A DNA stretch of 15,010 nt from CAWJHE01 sp964614855 (GTDB lineage Bacteria > Chloroflexota > Anaerolineae > Anaerolineales > UBA4823), in contig CAZTMX010000061.1 of NCBI GenBank assembly GCA_964614855.1, positions 1 through 15,010 of the forward strand, read 5' to 3'. This document shows positions 7,643 to 14,990 of this stretch, in pieces. Each line of letters starts with the position of its first letter. Positions within the stretch are counted from its first letter, which is position 1. The position numbers were made by a program, and so were the translations under genes. The notes under the pieces are model-generated. The model worked only from the letters and a program-made list of their open reading frames with translations, ran no database searches and had not been told where the DNA came from.

Positions 7643-9625
7643 ATGAAAAGCTGCACAGGATTTATCCTCGAGGTCGACCTTAGCAGTGGAAAAATCGCGA
7701 AAAGGAAAGTTCCTGAGTTAGTATACGAGCAGGTTCTTTCTGGCAAGGGTCTCGGTGCATGGTATCTGAATAAATTTATCCCTGCGGTGGCCGACCCGCT
7801 GGGTCCTGAAAATATCCTGGGTATTGTCTCAGGCGCATTAACCGGTACCGGCGCGTTGATGTGTGGCCGCTGGATGGCGGTAACAAAATCACCGCTTACT
7901 GGCGGTTGGGGAGATGCCAACTGCGGCGGCATGTTCTCGCCGGCGATTAAACAGTGTGGTTTCGACGGCATCTTCTTCAAGGGGATCGCTCAAACGCCGG
8001 TGTATTTATACTGCGACAATAAGGTTGCTGAACTGCGAGACGCCTCGCCGTATTGGGGGATGGATGCAGCAGAAGCAGAAGAAAAGCTCATATCCGCCCA
8101 CTGGGAAAAGAAGAAACCCAGTGTGATCCTGATCGGTGAAGCAGGGGAGAAGCTGTCTTTGATTTCAGGCATTTGCCATGATGGCGGGCGTATTGCTGCC
8201 AGGAGTGGGGTCGGCGCGGTCATGGGATCAAAACATCTCAAGGCAGTTGTATTGGCGGGCAGTAAGGTAATGCCGTGCGCCGACCGGCAAGCGGTGAATG
8301 CGATCAGCCGAGAACTCGGTAGGAAGCTTGAACAGGCCAGCCTTCCGAGCTTTGTCCGGGGAAGTTTGTTAGGGATGGGTGGAATGCTTCTGGGTAAGAT
8401 CACTACAACCACGGCGATAGACGGCATGCTGGCTTCACCGCTGCTAAAGAAATGGGGTTCATCCATGAACACCCCCCTGGCAATCCCCAGCGGCGATGGA
8501 CCGATCAAGAATTGGTCTGGAACAGGGAAAGATGCAAAAGGCGCTGTAGGTGCATTTAATCCAGACAAGATCGGCAGCATAGAAACGCAAAAGTACTACT
8601 GCTATGCATGCGGTATTGGCTGTGGAGGAATTCTGGATATTCAAACCCCCAGCGATGGCGAGTTTTCGCAAACGCACAAGGCGGAGTATGAGACAATCCA
8701 GGCATTCGGGCCTCTTCTTTTGAATAATGATCTTTCCAGCGTACTAACGATCAATGAGCTGTTGAACCGCGCCGGGATGGACAGCATTTCAGCGGGTGCT
8801 ACGCTTGCTTATGCCATTGAATGCTTTGAGAATGGAATCTTGACCAAGGATCAGGCGGATGGGCTGGAACTTAGCTGGGGAGATTCAAATGCGATACTTG
8901 CTTTGGTCAGGAAGATGATCACTCGTGAGGGGATTGGGGATATCCTGGCGGATGGCGTGAAGGTGGCGGCGGAGCGCCTGGGAGGCAGTGAATTCGCCAT
9001 GCATATTGGCGGACAGGAGGCTGCCATGCATGACAGCCGCAACGATCCAATCCTTGCGGTGCACTATGCTGCAGAGCCTGCGCCAGGGAAACATACCATC
9101 GGCATGGGGATGATCTACGGGGCAATGTCTTTGTGGGATATCTGCTCGTGGGCTCCGCCTGCACAGAAGGTGAAGAAGTCAGAAGAAATCATCCCATCTC
9201 TGGAGACAGCCATGAAGACTGTCGCCAATGCCTGCTACGCCATGTTTACTGACGGCGTGGGGGGGTGTTATTATGGACAGGGTCTGGGTGTACACGGCTG
9301 GAACCCGGTTGAATATATGAACGCAGCAGCGGGCTGGAATAAGAGCGGCGATGAATATATGGAAATTGGAAAGCGTATCCAGACTCTCCGGCAGATGTTC
9401 AATATAAAGCACGGCATCGATCCGCGCCAGCGAAAGCTGCCTGATCGCATGGCAGGAAAACCGCCGCTGACTACAGGGCCCTTGAAAGGTGTTACATTGC
9501 AAAACGATGAGATGGTCAGGTATCATTGGGAGGGTTTCGGCTGGGATCGTGCGACCGGAATCCCGCTGCAGAAGACACTTAATGACCTGGAAATCCCTCG
9601 ATTGCTTGACCTGGAGCTAGAATAG
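7643..9625 (+). CDS. aor: Aldehyde ferredoxin oxidoreductase family tungsten/molybdenum enzyme
   Basis: 660 residues. AOR-family enzymes oxidise aldehydes to acids, or reduce acids, with a W (sometimes Mo) bis-pterin and a [4Fe-4S] cluster, passing electrons to ferredoxin in the cytoplasm. The N-terminal AOR domain (1-205) has TKSPLTGGWGDANCGG (81-96) and RSGVGAVMGSKHLKAV (187-202), which line the pterin site. Cluster ligands are C320-x2-C323-x3-C327 and C542. The two pterin-binding motifs are visible as D380 in GMDSISAG and D537-x2-G-G-C542. H484 in APGKHT may be the active-site histidine. It is slightly longer than typical members (about 600-620), with extra sequence around 235-280. The 3-nt gaps to both neighbours show a tight operon with a ferredoxin and a MoaD-like carrier. 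The true substrate may not be a simple aldehyde, because this family includes several uncharacterised and benzoyl-CoA-reductase-like branches. Confidence 0.95.
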   Translation: MKSCTGFILEVDLSSGKIAKRKVPELVYEQVLSGKGLGAWYLNKFIPAVADPLGPENILGIVSGALTGTGALMCGRWMAVTKSPLTGGWGDANCGGMFSPAIKQCGFDGIFFKGIAQTPVYLYCDNKVAELRDASPYWGMDAAEAEEKLISAHWEKKKPSVILIGEAGEKLSLISGICHDGGRIAARSGVGAVMGSKHLKAVVLAGSKVMPCADRQAVNAISRELGRKLEQASLPSFVRGSLLGMGGMLLGKITTTTAIDGMLASPLLKKWGSSMNTPLAIPSGDGPIKNWSGTGKDAKGAVGAFNPDKIGSIETQKYYCYACGIGCGGILDIQTPSDGEFSQTHKAEYETIQAFGPLLLNNDLSSVLTINELLNRAGMDSISAGATLAYAIECFENGILTKDQADGLELSWGDSNAILALVRKMITREGIGDILADGVKVAAERLGGSEFAMHIGGQEAAMHDSRNDPILAVHYAAEPAPGKHTIGMGMIYGAMSLWDICSWAPPAQKVKKSEEIIPSLETAMKTVANACYAMFTDGVGGCYYGQGLGVHGWNPVEYMNAAAGWNKSGDEYMEIGKRIQTLRQMFNIKHGIDPRQRKLPDRMAGKPPLTTGPLKGVTLQNDEMVRYHWEGFGWDRATGIPLQKTLNDLEIPRLLDLELE

Positions 9626-9628
9626 CCT

Positions 9629-9844
9629 ATGTCCACCAAGATACCCGTTTTCGATTATGGGATATGTGTTGCTTGCGGTATTTGCGTGGTGGACTGCCCG
9701 CTCAGCTCGCTTGAATTGTGCAGGTTGTACAAAGATAACCATAAGAAAGCGTATCCTGTGCTGACAGACCGGCACTGCAGCGGCTGTTCATTGTGTCAAA
9801 AGCATTGCCCAATGGGGGCGATTACCATGCAGGAGGCGGAGTGA
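9629..9844 (+). CDS. 2x[4Fe-4S] ferredoxin, electron partner of AOR
   Basis: 71 residues with two complete cluster motifs: C13-x2-C16-x2-C19-x3-C23-P and C50-x2-C53-x2-C56-x3-C60-P. C31 is a further cysteine of unclear role. The stretch between the clusters (24-49) is longer than in clostridial ferredoxins, giving a ferredoxin of polyferredoxin-subunit type. It lies 3 nt after the AOR gene and overlaps the next gene by 4 nt, so it is probably the dedicated electron acceptor or small subunit of the oxidoreductase, like the Fe-S subunits encoded beside other bacterial AORs. GGAG at 9612-9615 is rather far from the ATG, so translation may depend on coupling to the AOR gene. Confidence 0.95.
   Translation: MSTKIPVFDYGICVACGICVVDCPLSSLELCRLYKDNHKKAYPVLTDRHCSGCSLCQKHCPMGAITMQEAE
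9831..9836 (+). promoter_or_regulatory. Ribosome binding site that fixes the GTG start of the MoaD-like gene
   Basis: AGGAGG lies inside the end of the ferredoxin gene, four bases before GTG at 9841, in the GTGA overlap. It argues against the longer upstream in-frame ATG at 9793. Confidence 0.75.
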
Positions 9845-10077
9845 TCCGGGTAAAGGTCTTCGCTCCCTCCTGGTGCAATATGACTGCACTCGATGAGCGA
9901 GGCTGGGTGGAGCTGCCCGATGGCAGCACGCTGGCAGATGCAATCCGGATAATCCATATGCCGGGGGCTGTTGCCAGGGTGCTAAGGGCATCCGTAAACA
10001 GCGAAGCTGTGCCTTTGAACACAGCTTTGAAAGATGGAGATGTTGTGGGGTTTTTTGCGCTGATGTCTGGTGGGTGA
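9841..10077 (+). CDS. MoaD/ThiS-like sulfur carrier protein
   Basis: 78 residues from the GTG. Beta-grasp small ubiquitin-like fold: it opens with IRVKVFAPS, has a central LPDGSTLADAI helix segment, then VNSEAVPLNTALKDGDVVGFFALMSGG. The end matches MoaD and ThiS, in which the C-terminal glycine is adenylated and loaded as thiocarboxylate to supply the dithiolene sulfurs of molybdopterin. As the last gene of an AOR operon, it probably serves tungsten-pterin synthesis for this enzyme, as reported for moaD-like genes in other AOR operons. No MoaE or MoeB partner is present in the window, so those would be encoded elsewhere. ThiS or another beta-grasp carrier is the alternative. The stop lies 24 bp from the convergent gene's stop, with no visible terminator. 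Confidence 0.9.
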   Translation: MIRVKVFAPSWCNMTALDERGWVELPDGSTLADAIRIIHMPGAVARVLRASVNSEAVPLNTALKDGDVVGFFALMSGG

Positions 10078-10101
10078 TACGCCCAACCAATTGAAGGATG
10101 A

Positions 10102-11550
10102 TTATTCTTGTGGTACCGCAATCTCTGTCTGGTCAATCAATTCGCCATCTTTAGCGATGGCGGTCACAGAAATATGATCGGGATAAATCTCCAGCAGGAC
10201 AAAATGTGTGCGCCGGGCAAATACCTGGCTTTGCGGCAGAAACTCACTTGCAGCGTACAGGATACTGGAACCGCCGCCGGATACGATATATTGGACACCG
10301 TCTGCCAGCAAACGCTCATATTGGTGGCTGTGTCCTGAAAGCGCCAGTGGAACGCCTGCATTTGTAAAAGTTGGATGCCAGTTCTGGCGAACGGGTATTT
10401 GATCGTCTGGATGCACAAGGCTGCTGTAAAAGGGCGGGACGTGAAATACAGGAATTGTGAACCTGTAACCCGGATCGGATAATCGCTCAAACATCCAGAC
10501 ATTCTGTTCATCCCAGCCGCTTTTGCCGAAGAAAACCTGGCTGTCCAGCATCAAGAATTGCACCCCGAAATATGAAAAGGCGTAATATTGAAGTAAGTCC
10601 TTTGGGGAAGAAAAACCATCGGCTTGGAGCGGCTGGAAGGCGTAGAAATAAAAAAAGCTGTCACCCCAAGAGGCAGCAGCATCGTAATCGTGGTTTCCGA
10701 TAACGGTGTAAACCGGCATGGTATGCAGCAGGGGCGATAAGGTCTTGAAGAACTTCAAAGCATACGCCTCAACAGGCCCGTTGTTGTCATAAATTTCAGC
10801 CACCACATCCCCATTGTCAATGGCGAAATCCAGATCGTAGGTAGCCATCAGGTTCATCAGGGTTTCTGTGGCTGCGTCGCCAAAACTTGCATCCCCGAAT
10901 ACGCCTACCCGCAGGGGCTGCTGGGTAGAGGCTGTACGAAAACGGACCGAATTCCAGGGCGGATCCAAAAAACCCGGTTGTTGAAAATTACCGGTTTGAT
11001 CCTCCAAGCCCACGATCGCCAGGAATTCTGCACCGGCGGGCAGCCCATCCAGGGTAATTTGATGGTAGGTTTCGTCTGGTGGTAAGGGGATCCCTTGTAT
11101 GCCGGACTGTAAAGGGGAAATTTGCTGGTAGAAGAGGTAGCCCGGGGACGGCTCGTCTAAAGCGAAAGACAGCGTCACAGCATCCTGGGTGGTGTGGCGG
11201 ATGGTCAGTGGCAGGATGTAAGTGCGTGAGCCGACAGGTAGATCCTCGCTGCCAAGGTCTGGAATTTGCGGCCAGGCAGGTGTTGCGGTGGCTGACGGCG
11301 CTGGGAGCGGGGTGTGGGTTGCAAGGGGAGGCGCAGGAGGCACCGTAGGTGGGACAGGGGTCTGTGTGATATTTTGAATAGAGCCGGAACTTTCGGCAGG
11401 CTTGGTTTCGGGTTGTATCTGTGCTGCATCCTGGCAGCCAGCAGTGCCTGTGATCAGAGTGACCAGCAAAAACACCCATAAAACGCAAAAGCGTCTTGCG
11501 GGCAGTGTTTTTCGATTTCTGCCAGGGGTGGATTGATCCCGTTTCATCAT
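10102..11550 (-). CDS. Calcineurin-like metallophosphoesterase lipoprotein (purple acid phosphatase-like)
   Basis: 482 residues, exported. A basic N-terminus, hydrophobic segment 21-36 and lipobox-like TAGC with C39 suggest a lipoprotein anchored outside the membrane. Residues 50-95 are a Pro/Thr/Ala-rich linker, 105-208 a fibronectin-III-like domain, and 213-470 the dinuclear-metal catalytic domain. Metal-site motifs in order: FGD (D220), NGDVV (D248), GNHD (N286, H287, D288), H370 in VFHVPP, and GHSH (H407, H409). The enzyme hydrolyses phosphomonoesters or diesters; the substrate is unknown. GGAG lies only three bases before the first ATG but six before the second (11547), so the second may be the real start. 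It has its own promoter just after the upstream gene's terminator. The layout resembles secreted purple acid phosphatases with an N-terminal FnIII domain. Confidence 0.9.
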   Translation of the reverse strand: MMKRDQSTPGRNRKTLPARRFCVLWVFLLVTLITGTAGCQDAAQIQPETKPAESSGSIQNITQTPVPPTVPPAPPLATHTPLPAPSATATPAWPQIPDLGSEDLPVGSRTYILPLTIRHTTQDAVTLSFALDEPSPGYLFYQQISPLQSGIQGIPLPPDETYHQITLDGLPAGAEFLAIVGLEDQTGNFQQPGFLDPPWNSVRFRTASTQQPLRVGVFGDASFGDAATETLMNLMATYDLDFAIDNGDVVAEIYDNNGPVEAYALKFFKTLSPLLHTMPVYTVIGNHDYDAAASWGDSFFYFYAFQPLQADGFSSPKDLLQYYAFSYFGVQFLMLDSQVFFGKSGWDEQNVWMFERLSDPGYRFTIPVFHVPPFYSSLVHPDDQIPVRQNWHPTFTNAGVPLALSGHSHQYERLLADGVQYIVSGGGSSILYAASEFLPQSQVFARRTHFVLLEIYPDHISVTAIAKDGELIDQTEIAVPQE

Positions 11551-11570
11551 AGGCTCCAGGTGTACTGAGA

Positions 11571-11579
11571 ATTATAACA
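11571..11579 (-). promoter_or_regulatory. Extended -10 promoter of the metallophosphoesterase gene
   Basis: TGTTATAAT on the minus strand is a perfect TATAAT with the upstream TGn of extended -10 promoters. No good -35 is visible. The predicted start leaves a short leader of about 14 nt. Confidence 0.65.
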
Positions 11580-11616
11580 TTCAGAAAACTGGAGCGAGAT
11601 TGGGGCAAAATGAGAG

Positions 11617-11645
11617 GGGGCTGCCCCTCCTTGGTGGGCAGCCCC
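11617..11645 (-). terminator. Hairpin terminator after the M6 metalloprotease gene
   Basis: Perfect 10-bp GC-rich stem GGGGCTGCCC / GGGCAGCCCC with a 9-base loop, 39 bp past the metalloprotease stop. On the minus strand it is followed by TCTCATTTTG, an imperfect T-tract, so intrinsic termination may be partial. It sits between the gene end and the next promoter, as expected. Confidence 0.65.
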
Positions 11646-11684
11646 GATTGACTTGGGTTATGTCTGGTTTGGATTAGCCAGGGA

Positions 11685-14276
11685 TTACCAGCTGAAGATG
11701 GCAGGCAGGAAGTTTTGTACGAAACCCAGCAAATCTGCCATCATGGCTTCAATGATGGATTCTTCGTCTTCAACGACAGTATTTGGGCCTTTCATTCCGA
11801 TAGCAATTGCTGCCGCAGAGCTGTCATCCGCCACACCGCGAATGTTGAAGAGCAAGCCATATTCAGGAGTGATCACACTTGATGTGGGTGTATTCTTGTT
11901 CCAGTAGCTGAAATGATCATCGAAGTTGGGAACGGCAGGCAAGCCGACATATTTACGGATCTTGCCCCAATACCCCAGCGTCATGCTCGGCGCGCGGATC
12001 CTGTCGAAAGCAGCATCATAAGTCTGGATGCGGCAGCCCCAGTACAGGGACCCTGTCTCGGCAAGCGGCGGGGCTTTAATCCCCTGCGGGTGGGCATCAA
12101 CCACCAGCATAAAACCGCCGCCTGGGTGCATTCCCGTCCAGTTGTCGGTATAGCTCATATCCCGGTAGAACAGCAGCAATCCTGGTGAGTAGCTGAAGTA
12201 CCAGGGTTCGTTTACGTTTCCGGTGCTGCCGTCAGGATCGAACTGGTAGGCACCGGTCAGACCGGTATCGAAGTTGACGATATTAACATCATCATACGGA
12301 GTTTGCATTTCGGCGAAGTTGCGGTACTCCATGATGTAGTAGTGGTTGAAGAGACCAGAGCCTTTGTCGCGCGTCCAGCCGTCTACAACCCAGGCCAGAT
12401 CTTCTACTTCTACGTCATCAAAAAAGACAACGGCTCCGTCTGCTGTTACACCGATATCATCGACGAAGAACCCTGCCAGGGAGGTTGCCCAGTCGGTCAT
12501 ATAGCGGAATTGGAGCAGGATTTCCATACCGAGATAATCCGCCAGGTCGTATGTCTTATAGAGCCACTCACCACCTGTGCTTCCAGTAAAGCCAGGCATA
12601 TTGGGGAAGATGGCTGGATAGCCGTCGGCGACGATGTCTGAGCTTGTGCCATCAATGGGCAGCGATGTCCAGGTGGCACCACCGTCGGTGGAGACCTGAA
12701 CGAAACCGTAGTCCCAATTCTCTTCAATGTCGTACCAGGTCCAGAACGACAGTTCAGCGCTGGTTTTACCGGTGAGATCAACTGCGCGGTACAGCGTAGT
12801 GTCGATTTCATCGCCTTTCCCGCCAAACCATTCCCACTCACCGCTATATGGATCATTCGTAAAGGACAATTTCTGAGGCAAGCTGATCCGGATACCGTTG
12901 ATACTGTCCTCGCCGCCCCAGCGTTCGGCTTGATCCAGGGTAAAGGATAGCGGGTTGGCTGTCAGGTCATCGATGTGGACGACCGCCAGGTTGTCGCCTC
13001 CCAGCCAGCCGAGGGCATACTTCGCCCAGGCGCTCATCCCAGAAGGCTGGGTTTGCGCTGGGCGTCCAATCCACGAGCCGGAGCCCTGAAGCGTCCAAAA
13101 GCCGGTGGAGTTTCCGCCGCTGTAGATGGTGTCATATTCGTCGGGAAGACCCAGGTCGTGAGCATACTCATGGGCAAAGACACCTACACCGCCGTCTTCG
13201 GGCATGATGGTGTAGTTGTAAAGGATCGTTCCCTCGGTCCAGTAGCAAGTGGCATCGGGGTTCGTATCCGCGGTCACTACCTCCCAGGTGGAGGAACTGT
13301 GCGCCCAGATGGCGTCGTCGCCCTGCGCGCCGCCACCGCCAGACTGGTCTATGCCGGCGTGGATAAAGAGCGGGTGGTCAATGATGCAGTCAGGCTCATA
13401 GATATCCCCATCCCCATCCAGGTCATACAGGTCATACAGGTCGTATGCCAGCCAGTCGATGGCGTCGGCTTCATTGATCTTCACAATGGCATCCGCAAGC
13501 AGGGTTTTCGGTGTGCCGGGACGCAGGCTGTCGCTGTAGCCTTCGATGGTGTCATCGCCGTAATAGGCTTCTGGTTTATCGACCATAAACCAACCGTAGG
13601 TGTCGCCCTCGACGGTGTATTGGCCGAAGGATTGCTGTAGGAAATAGTCGTACATGCTGCCGCGCTTCTCGCCAGCATAGTAGGGCGTCCCCTCTGGAAT
13701 GGTCCAGCCGCCAGGTGTGAACATCATATCCTGGAAGTGATCGACGCTGAAATCGGGCACCCACAGGTCGAAGGAGTTATCCGGGATTGGGATCTGATTG
13801 TGGAGCGGCCCGGCTTCGGTGCGCTCCACGCCTTCGTCTGTGGTCCAGGTATAATCTTCGTCGCTGAATTCAACCAGCATCAGAAGCAATTTACCAGTCT
13901 CTTCCAGCGCCATCCAAGTGGGGGTGGAGGGATCGACATCCACTTCATTGCCGATTTTACGGCCGTGCAGGTCGTTGGTGCCAACCCCGAAGGCGCTTTC
14001 AACAGCATTGACTTTTTTTTGCGCCAGCGGGTTGGCGTCCCTATCCGGTCCGCCTTTACCGGCTTTCAGGCGCAGGTAATCTAACACCGCTGCATTTTGC
14101 ACTTCCACCGGGTCGCTGGCGGATACCTTTCCTTGCCGGATTAGTAGTTGGAGGATTTTTTCTGGATTTGCCGGCATGTGTGACACACTTCTGTTGGCCA
14201 GTTGTGATGCCGGAAGGCTGATCACGCTAAGGATCATTGCAGTGATCCCCAGTAAGGCAAATAATCTGAATTTCAT
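11685..14276 (-). CDS. Secreted M6 family metalloprotease (immune inhibitor A-like)
   Basis: 863 residues from the ATG at 14274-14276, fixed by AAAGGAGGT just upstream; a TTG 24 bases earlier is excluded because it precedes that site. A signal peptide covers residues 1-24 (MKFRLF, a hydrophobic core and an ALA-type region ending near LPASQLA). The propeptide spans about 25-115 and the peptidase about 125-430. The zinc site is H369-E-Y-A-H373-D-L-G-L-P-D379-E-Y, with E370 catalytic and D379 a likely third ligand. A calcium loop of EF-hand type lies at 285-296 (D285, D287, D289, G290, I292, D296), preceded by three YDL repeats. Residues 440-863 hold beta-sandwich (MAM/VEG-like) domains typical of InhA enzymes. 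Proteases of this family degrade extracellular proteins. Here it would feed peptide use or act on the cell surface. No sorting or anchor motif is seen at the C-terminus. Confidence 0.94.
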   Translation of the reverse strand: MKFRLFALLGITAMILSVISLPASQLANRSVSHMPANPEKILQLLIRQGKVSASDPVEVQNAAVLDYLRLKAGKGGPDRDANPLAQKKVNAVESAFGVGTNDLHGRKIGNEVDVDPSTPTWMALEETGKLLLMLVEFSDEDYTWTTDEGVERTEAGPLHNQIPIPDNSFDLWVPDFSVDHFQDMMFTPGGWTIPEGTPYYAGEKRGSMYDYFLQQSFGQYTVEGDTYGWFMVDKPEAYYGDDTIEGYSDSLRPGTPKTLLADAIVKINEADAIDWLAYDLYDLYDLDGDGDIYEPDCIIDHPLFIHAGIDQSGGGGAQGDDAIWAHSSSTWEVVTADTNPDATCYWTEGTILYNYTIMPEDGGVGVFAHEYAHDLGLPDEYDTIYSGGNSTGFWTLQGSGSWIGRPAQTQPSGMSAWAKYALGWLGGDNLAVVHIDDLTANPLSFTLDQAERWGGEDSINGIRISLPQKLSFTNDPYSGEWEWFGGKGDEIDTTLYRAVDLTGKTSAELSFWTWYDIEENWDYGFVQVSTDGGATWTSLPIDGTSSDIVADGYPAIFPNMPGFTGSTGGEWLYKTYDLADYLGMEILLQFRYMTDWATSLAGFFVDDIGVTADGAVVFFDDVEVEDLAWVVDGWTRDKGSGLFNHYYIMEYRNFAEMQTPYDDVNIVNFDTGLTGAYQFDPDGSTGNVNEPWYFSYSPGLLLFYRDMSYTDNWTGMHPGGGFMLVVDAHPQGIKAPPLAETGSLYWGCRIQTYDAAFDRIRAPSMTLGYWGKIRKYVGLPAVPNFDDHFSYWNKNTPTSSVITPEYGLLFNIRGVADDSSAAAIAIGMKGPNTVVEDEESIIEAMMADLLGFVQNFLPAIFSW
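13419..13445. repeat. Three tandem 9-bp units within the metalloprotease gene
   Basis: caggtcata occurs twice, followed by caggtcgta with one difference. On the coding (minus) strand it gives YDLYDLYDL, just before the calcium-binding loop. The repeat keeps the frame, so slippage would change the length of this spacer without breaking the gene. Confidence 0.9.
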
Positions 14277-14281
14277 TCTTA

Positions 14282-14287
14282 CCTCCT
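14282..14287 (-). promoter_or_regulatory. Strong ribosome binding site of the M6 metalloprotease
   Basis: On the minus strand AAAGGAGGT is a near-full complement to the 16S rRNA tail, with AGGAGG ending about five bases before the ATG at 14276. It decides the start. Confidence 0.85.
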
Positions 14288-14300
14288 TTAATCGTCTCAA

Positions 14301-14625
14301 TTAATGTGAAATTTGGTTGGAGTTAATCAACAGGAATATTTCTGCGCGCCGACCTCCTTTTTGATCATAGCAAACCAAATGTAACGCACCTGCTCTTGGC
14401 TCGCTTTATTGATACCTCTAATCGATAGGTGATACGCTATCCATCAGGGCAGATCTGGCATTGCTTTTGAATTGTTGAAATCAAAGATCGATTGCTTGCC
14501 GGTGTTCGCGCCCCACAACGACAAACAGATTTTCTGTGGTGTAATGAAATTAGAGATACATTAATAATTATATACTTGAATATTTAGAAAAAATATTAAA
14601 ATCTAGCCAAGAATTTAAAATACCC
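14301..14625. other. Intergenic region upstream of the M6 gene; no gene seen
   Basis: No credible coding frame or RNA gene was found. On the minus strand TGCTATGAT (14364-14372) is a candidate extended -10 promoter for the metalloprotease. It would start a leader of about 80 nt that begins with a second, start-less AGGAGGT (near 14352-14358). From about 14535 the sequence becomes very AT-rich, ahead of the promoter at 14626. The divergent arrangement means both flanking genes are driven from this stretch. Confidence 0.5.
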
Positions 14626-14653
14626 TTGCAATTTTTGGGTAACTGTGTAAAAT
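14626..14653 (+). promoter_or_regulatory. Candidate promoter of the 66-residue ORF
   Basis: TTGCAA (14626-14631) and TAAAAT (14648-14653) with 16-base spacing in an AT-rich setting. The predicted transcription start falls at about 14660, the foot of the hairpin at 14659-14699. Confidence 0.6.
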
Positions 14654-14658
14654 ATACA

Positions 14659-14699
14659 TAGCAAACGCCTGGGTGCCCCCCTCACTCAGGCGTTTGCTA
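14659..14699 (+). promoter_or_regulatory. 17-bp hairpin at the 5' end of the leader
   Basis: TAGCAAACGCCTGGGTG pairs with CACTCAGGCGTTTGCTA across a 7-base loop CCCCCCT. All 17 pairs are Watson-Crick except one G-U. It starts at the predicted transcript start and ends 31 bases before the next ATG. No U-tract follows on the plus strand, so a simple terminator is unlikely. Roles such as a 5' stabilising stem, attenuator or protein-binding site are possible. Confidence 0.75.
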
Positions 14700-14730
14700 C
14701 TTAATTCTGGCTATTCAAGGTGAAACACTA

Positions 14731-14931
14731 ATGGAAACCCCAAGATTTGTAGTCGCGGAAATCAAAGATGATGGTGGGCAATTGCTCGCAACACTCACTG
14801 TATCTCCTAAGGAATTTAAGACTGGATCGCGAGGGTATTACGCCAATCAGAAAATGGAAATTACAGGTAAGCGCTACCAAATTCAAATTCAGCTAGTAGA
14901 GATCGGCAGCAAGAAGAAAGAAGGGGAATGA
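14731..14931 (+). CDS. Small protein of unknown function (66 residues)
   Basis: The protein has alternating hydrophobic strands (FVVAEI, LLATLTV, then YQIQIQLVEI at 49-58), a central FKTGSRGYYANQKMEI segment (29-44) and a lysine-rich end (SKKKEGE). It suggests a small all-beta fold; I do not recognise the family. AAGGTGA at 14717-14723 stands seven bases before the ATG, and a promoter plus hairpin leader precede it, which supports a real, expressed gene. There is no signal peptide or membrane segment, and the positive C-terminus could touch nucleic acid (inference). It is followed 31 bp later by another promoter, so it is probably monocistronic. Confidence 0.7.
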   Translation: METPRFVVAEIKDDGGQLLATLTVSPKEFKTGSRGYYANQKMEITGKRYQIQIQLVEIGSKKKEGE

Positions 14932-14962
14932 GGGGAAATATCGAATTGGTGCTGCGATTCCC

Positions 14963-14990
14963 TTGACAAAAAAGTTGATTGGCTTATAAT
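14963..14990 (+). promoter_or_regulatory. Near-consensus sigma70 promoter facing out of the window
   Basis: Perfect TTGACA (14963-14968) and perfect TATAAT (14985-14990), spacing 16. Predicted start near 14997. The 20 bases after the -10 are too few to identify the gene; a stable RNA or a highly expressed gene is likely given the strength. Confidence 0.8.

Noticed and set aside
14277..14300. TTG start of the M6 protease at 14300
   Set aside because: It would place the strong AAAGGAGGT inside the coding region and put charged residues ahead of a normal signal peptide. The ATG at 14276 fits.
14932..14965. Terminator after the 66-residue ORF (GGGAA ... TTCCC)
   Set aside because: The stem is short with a bulge, and no T-tract follows; not supported.
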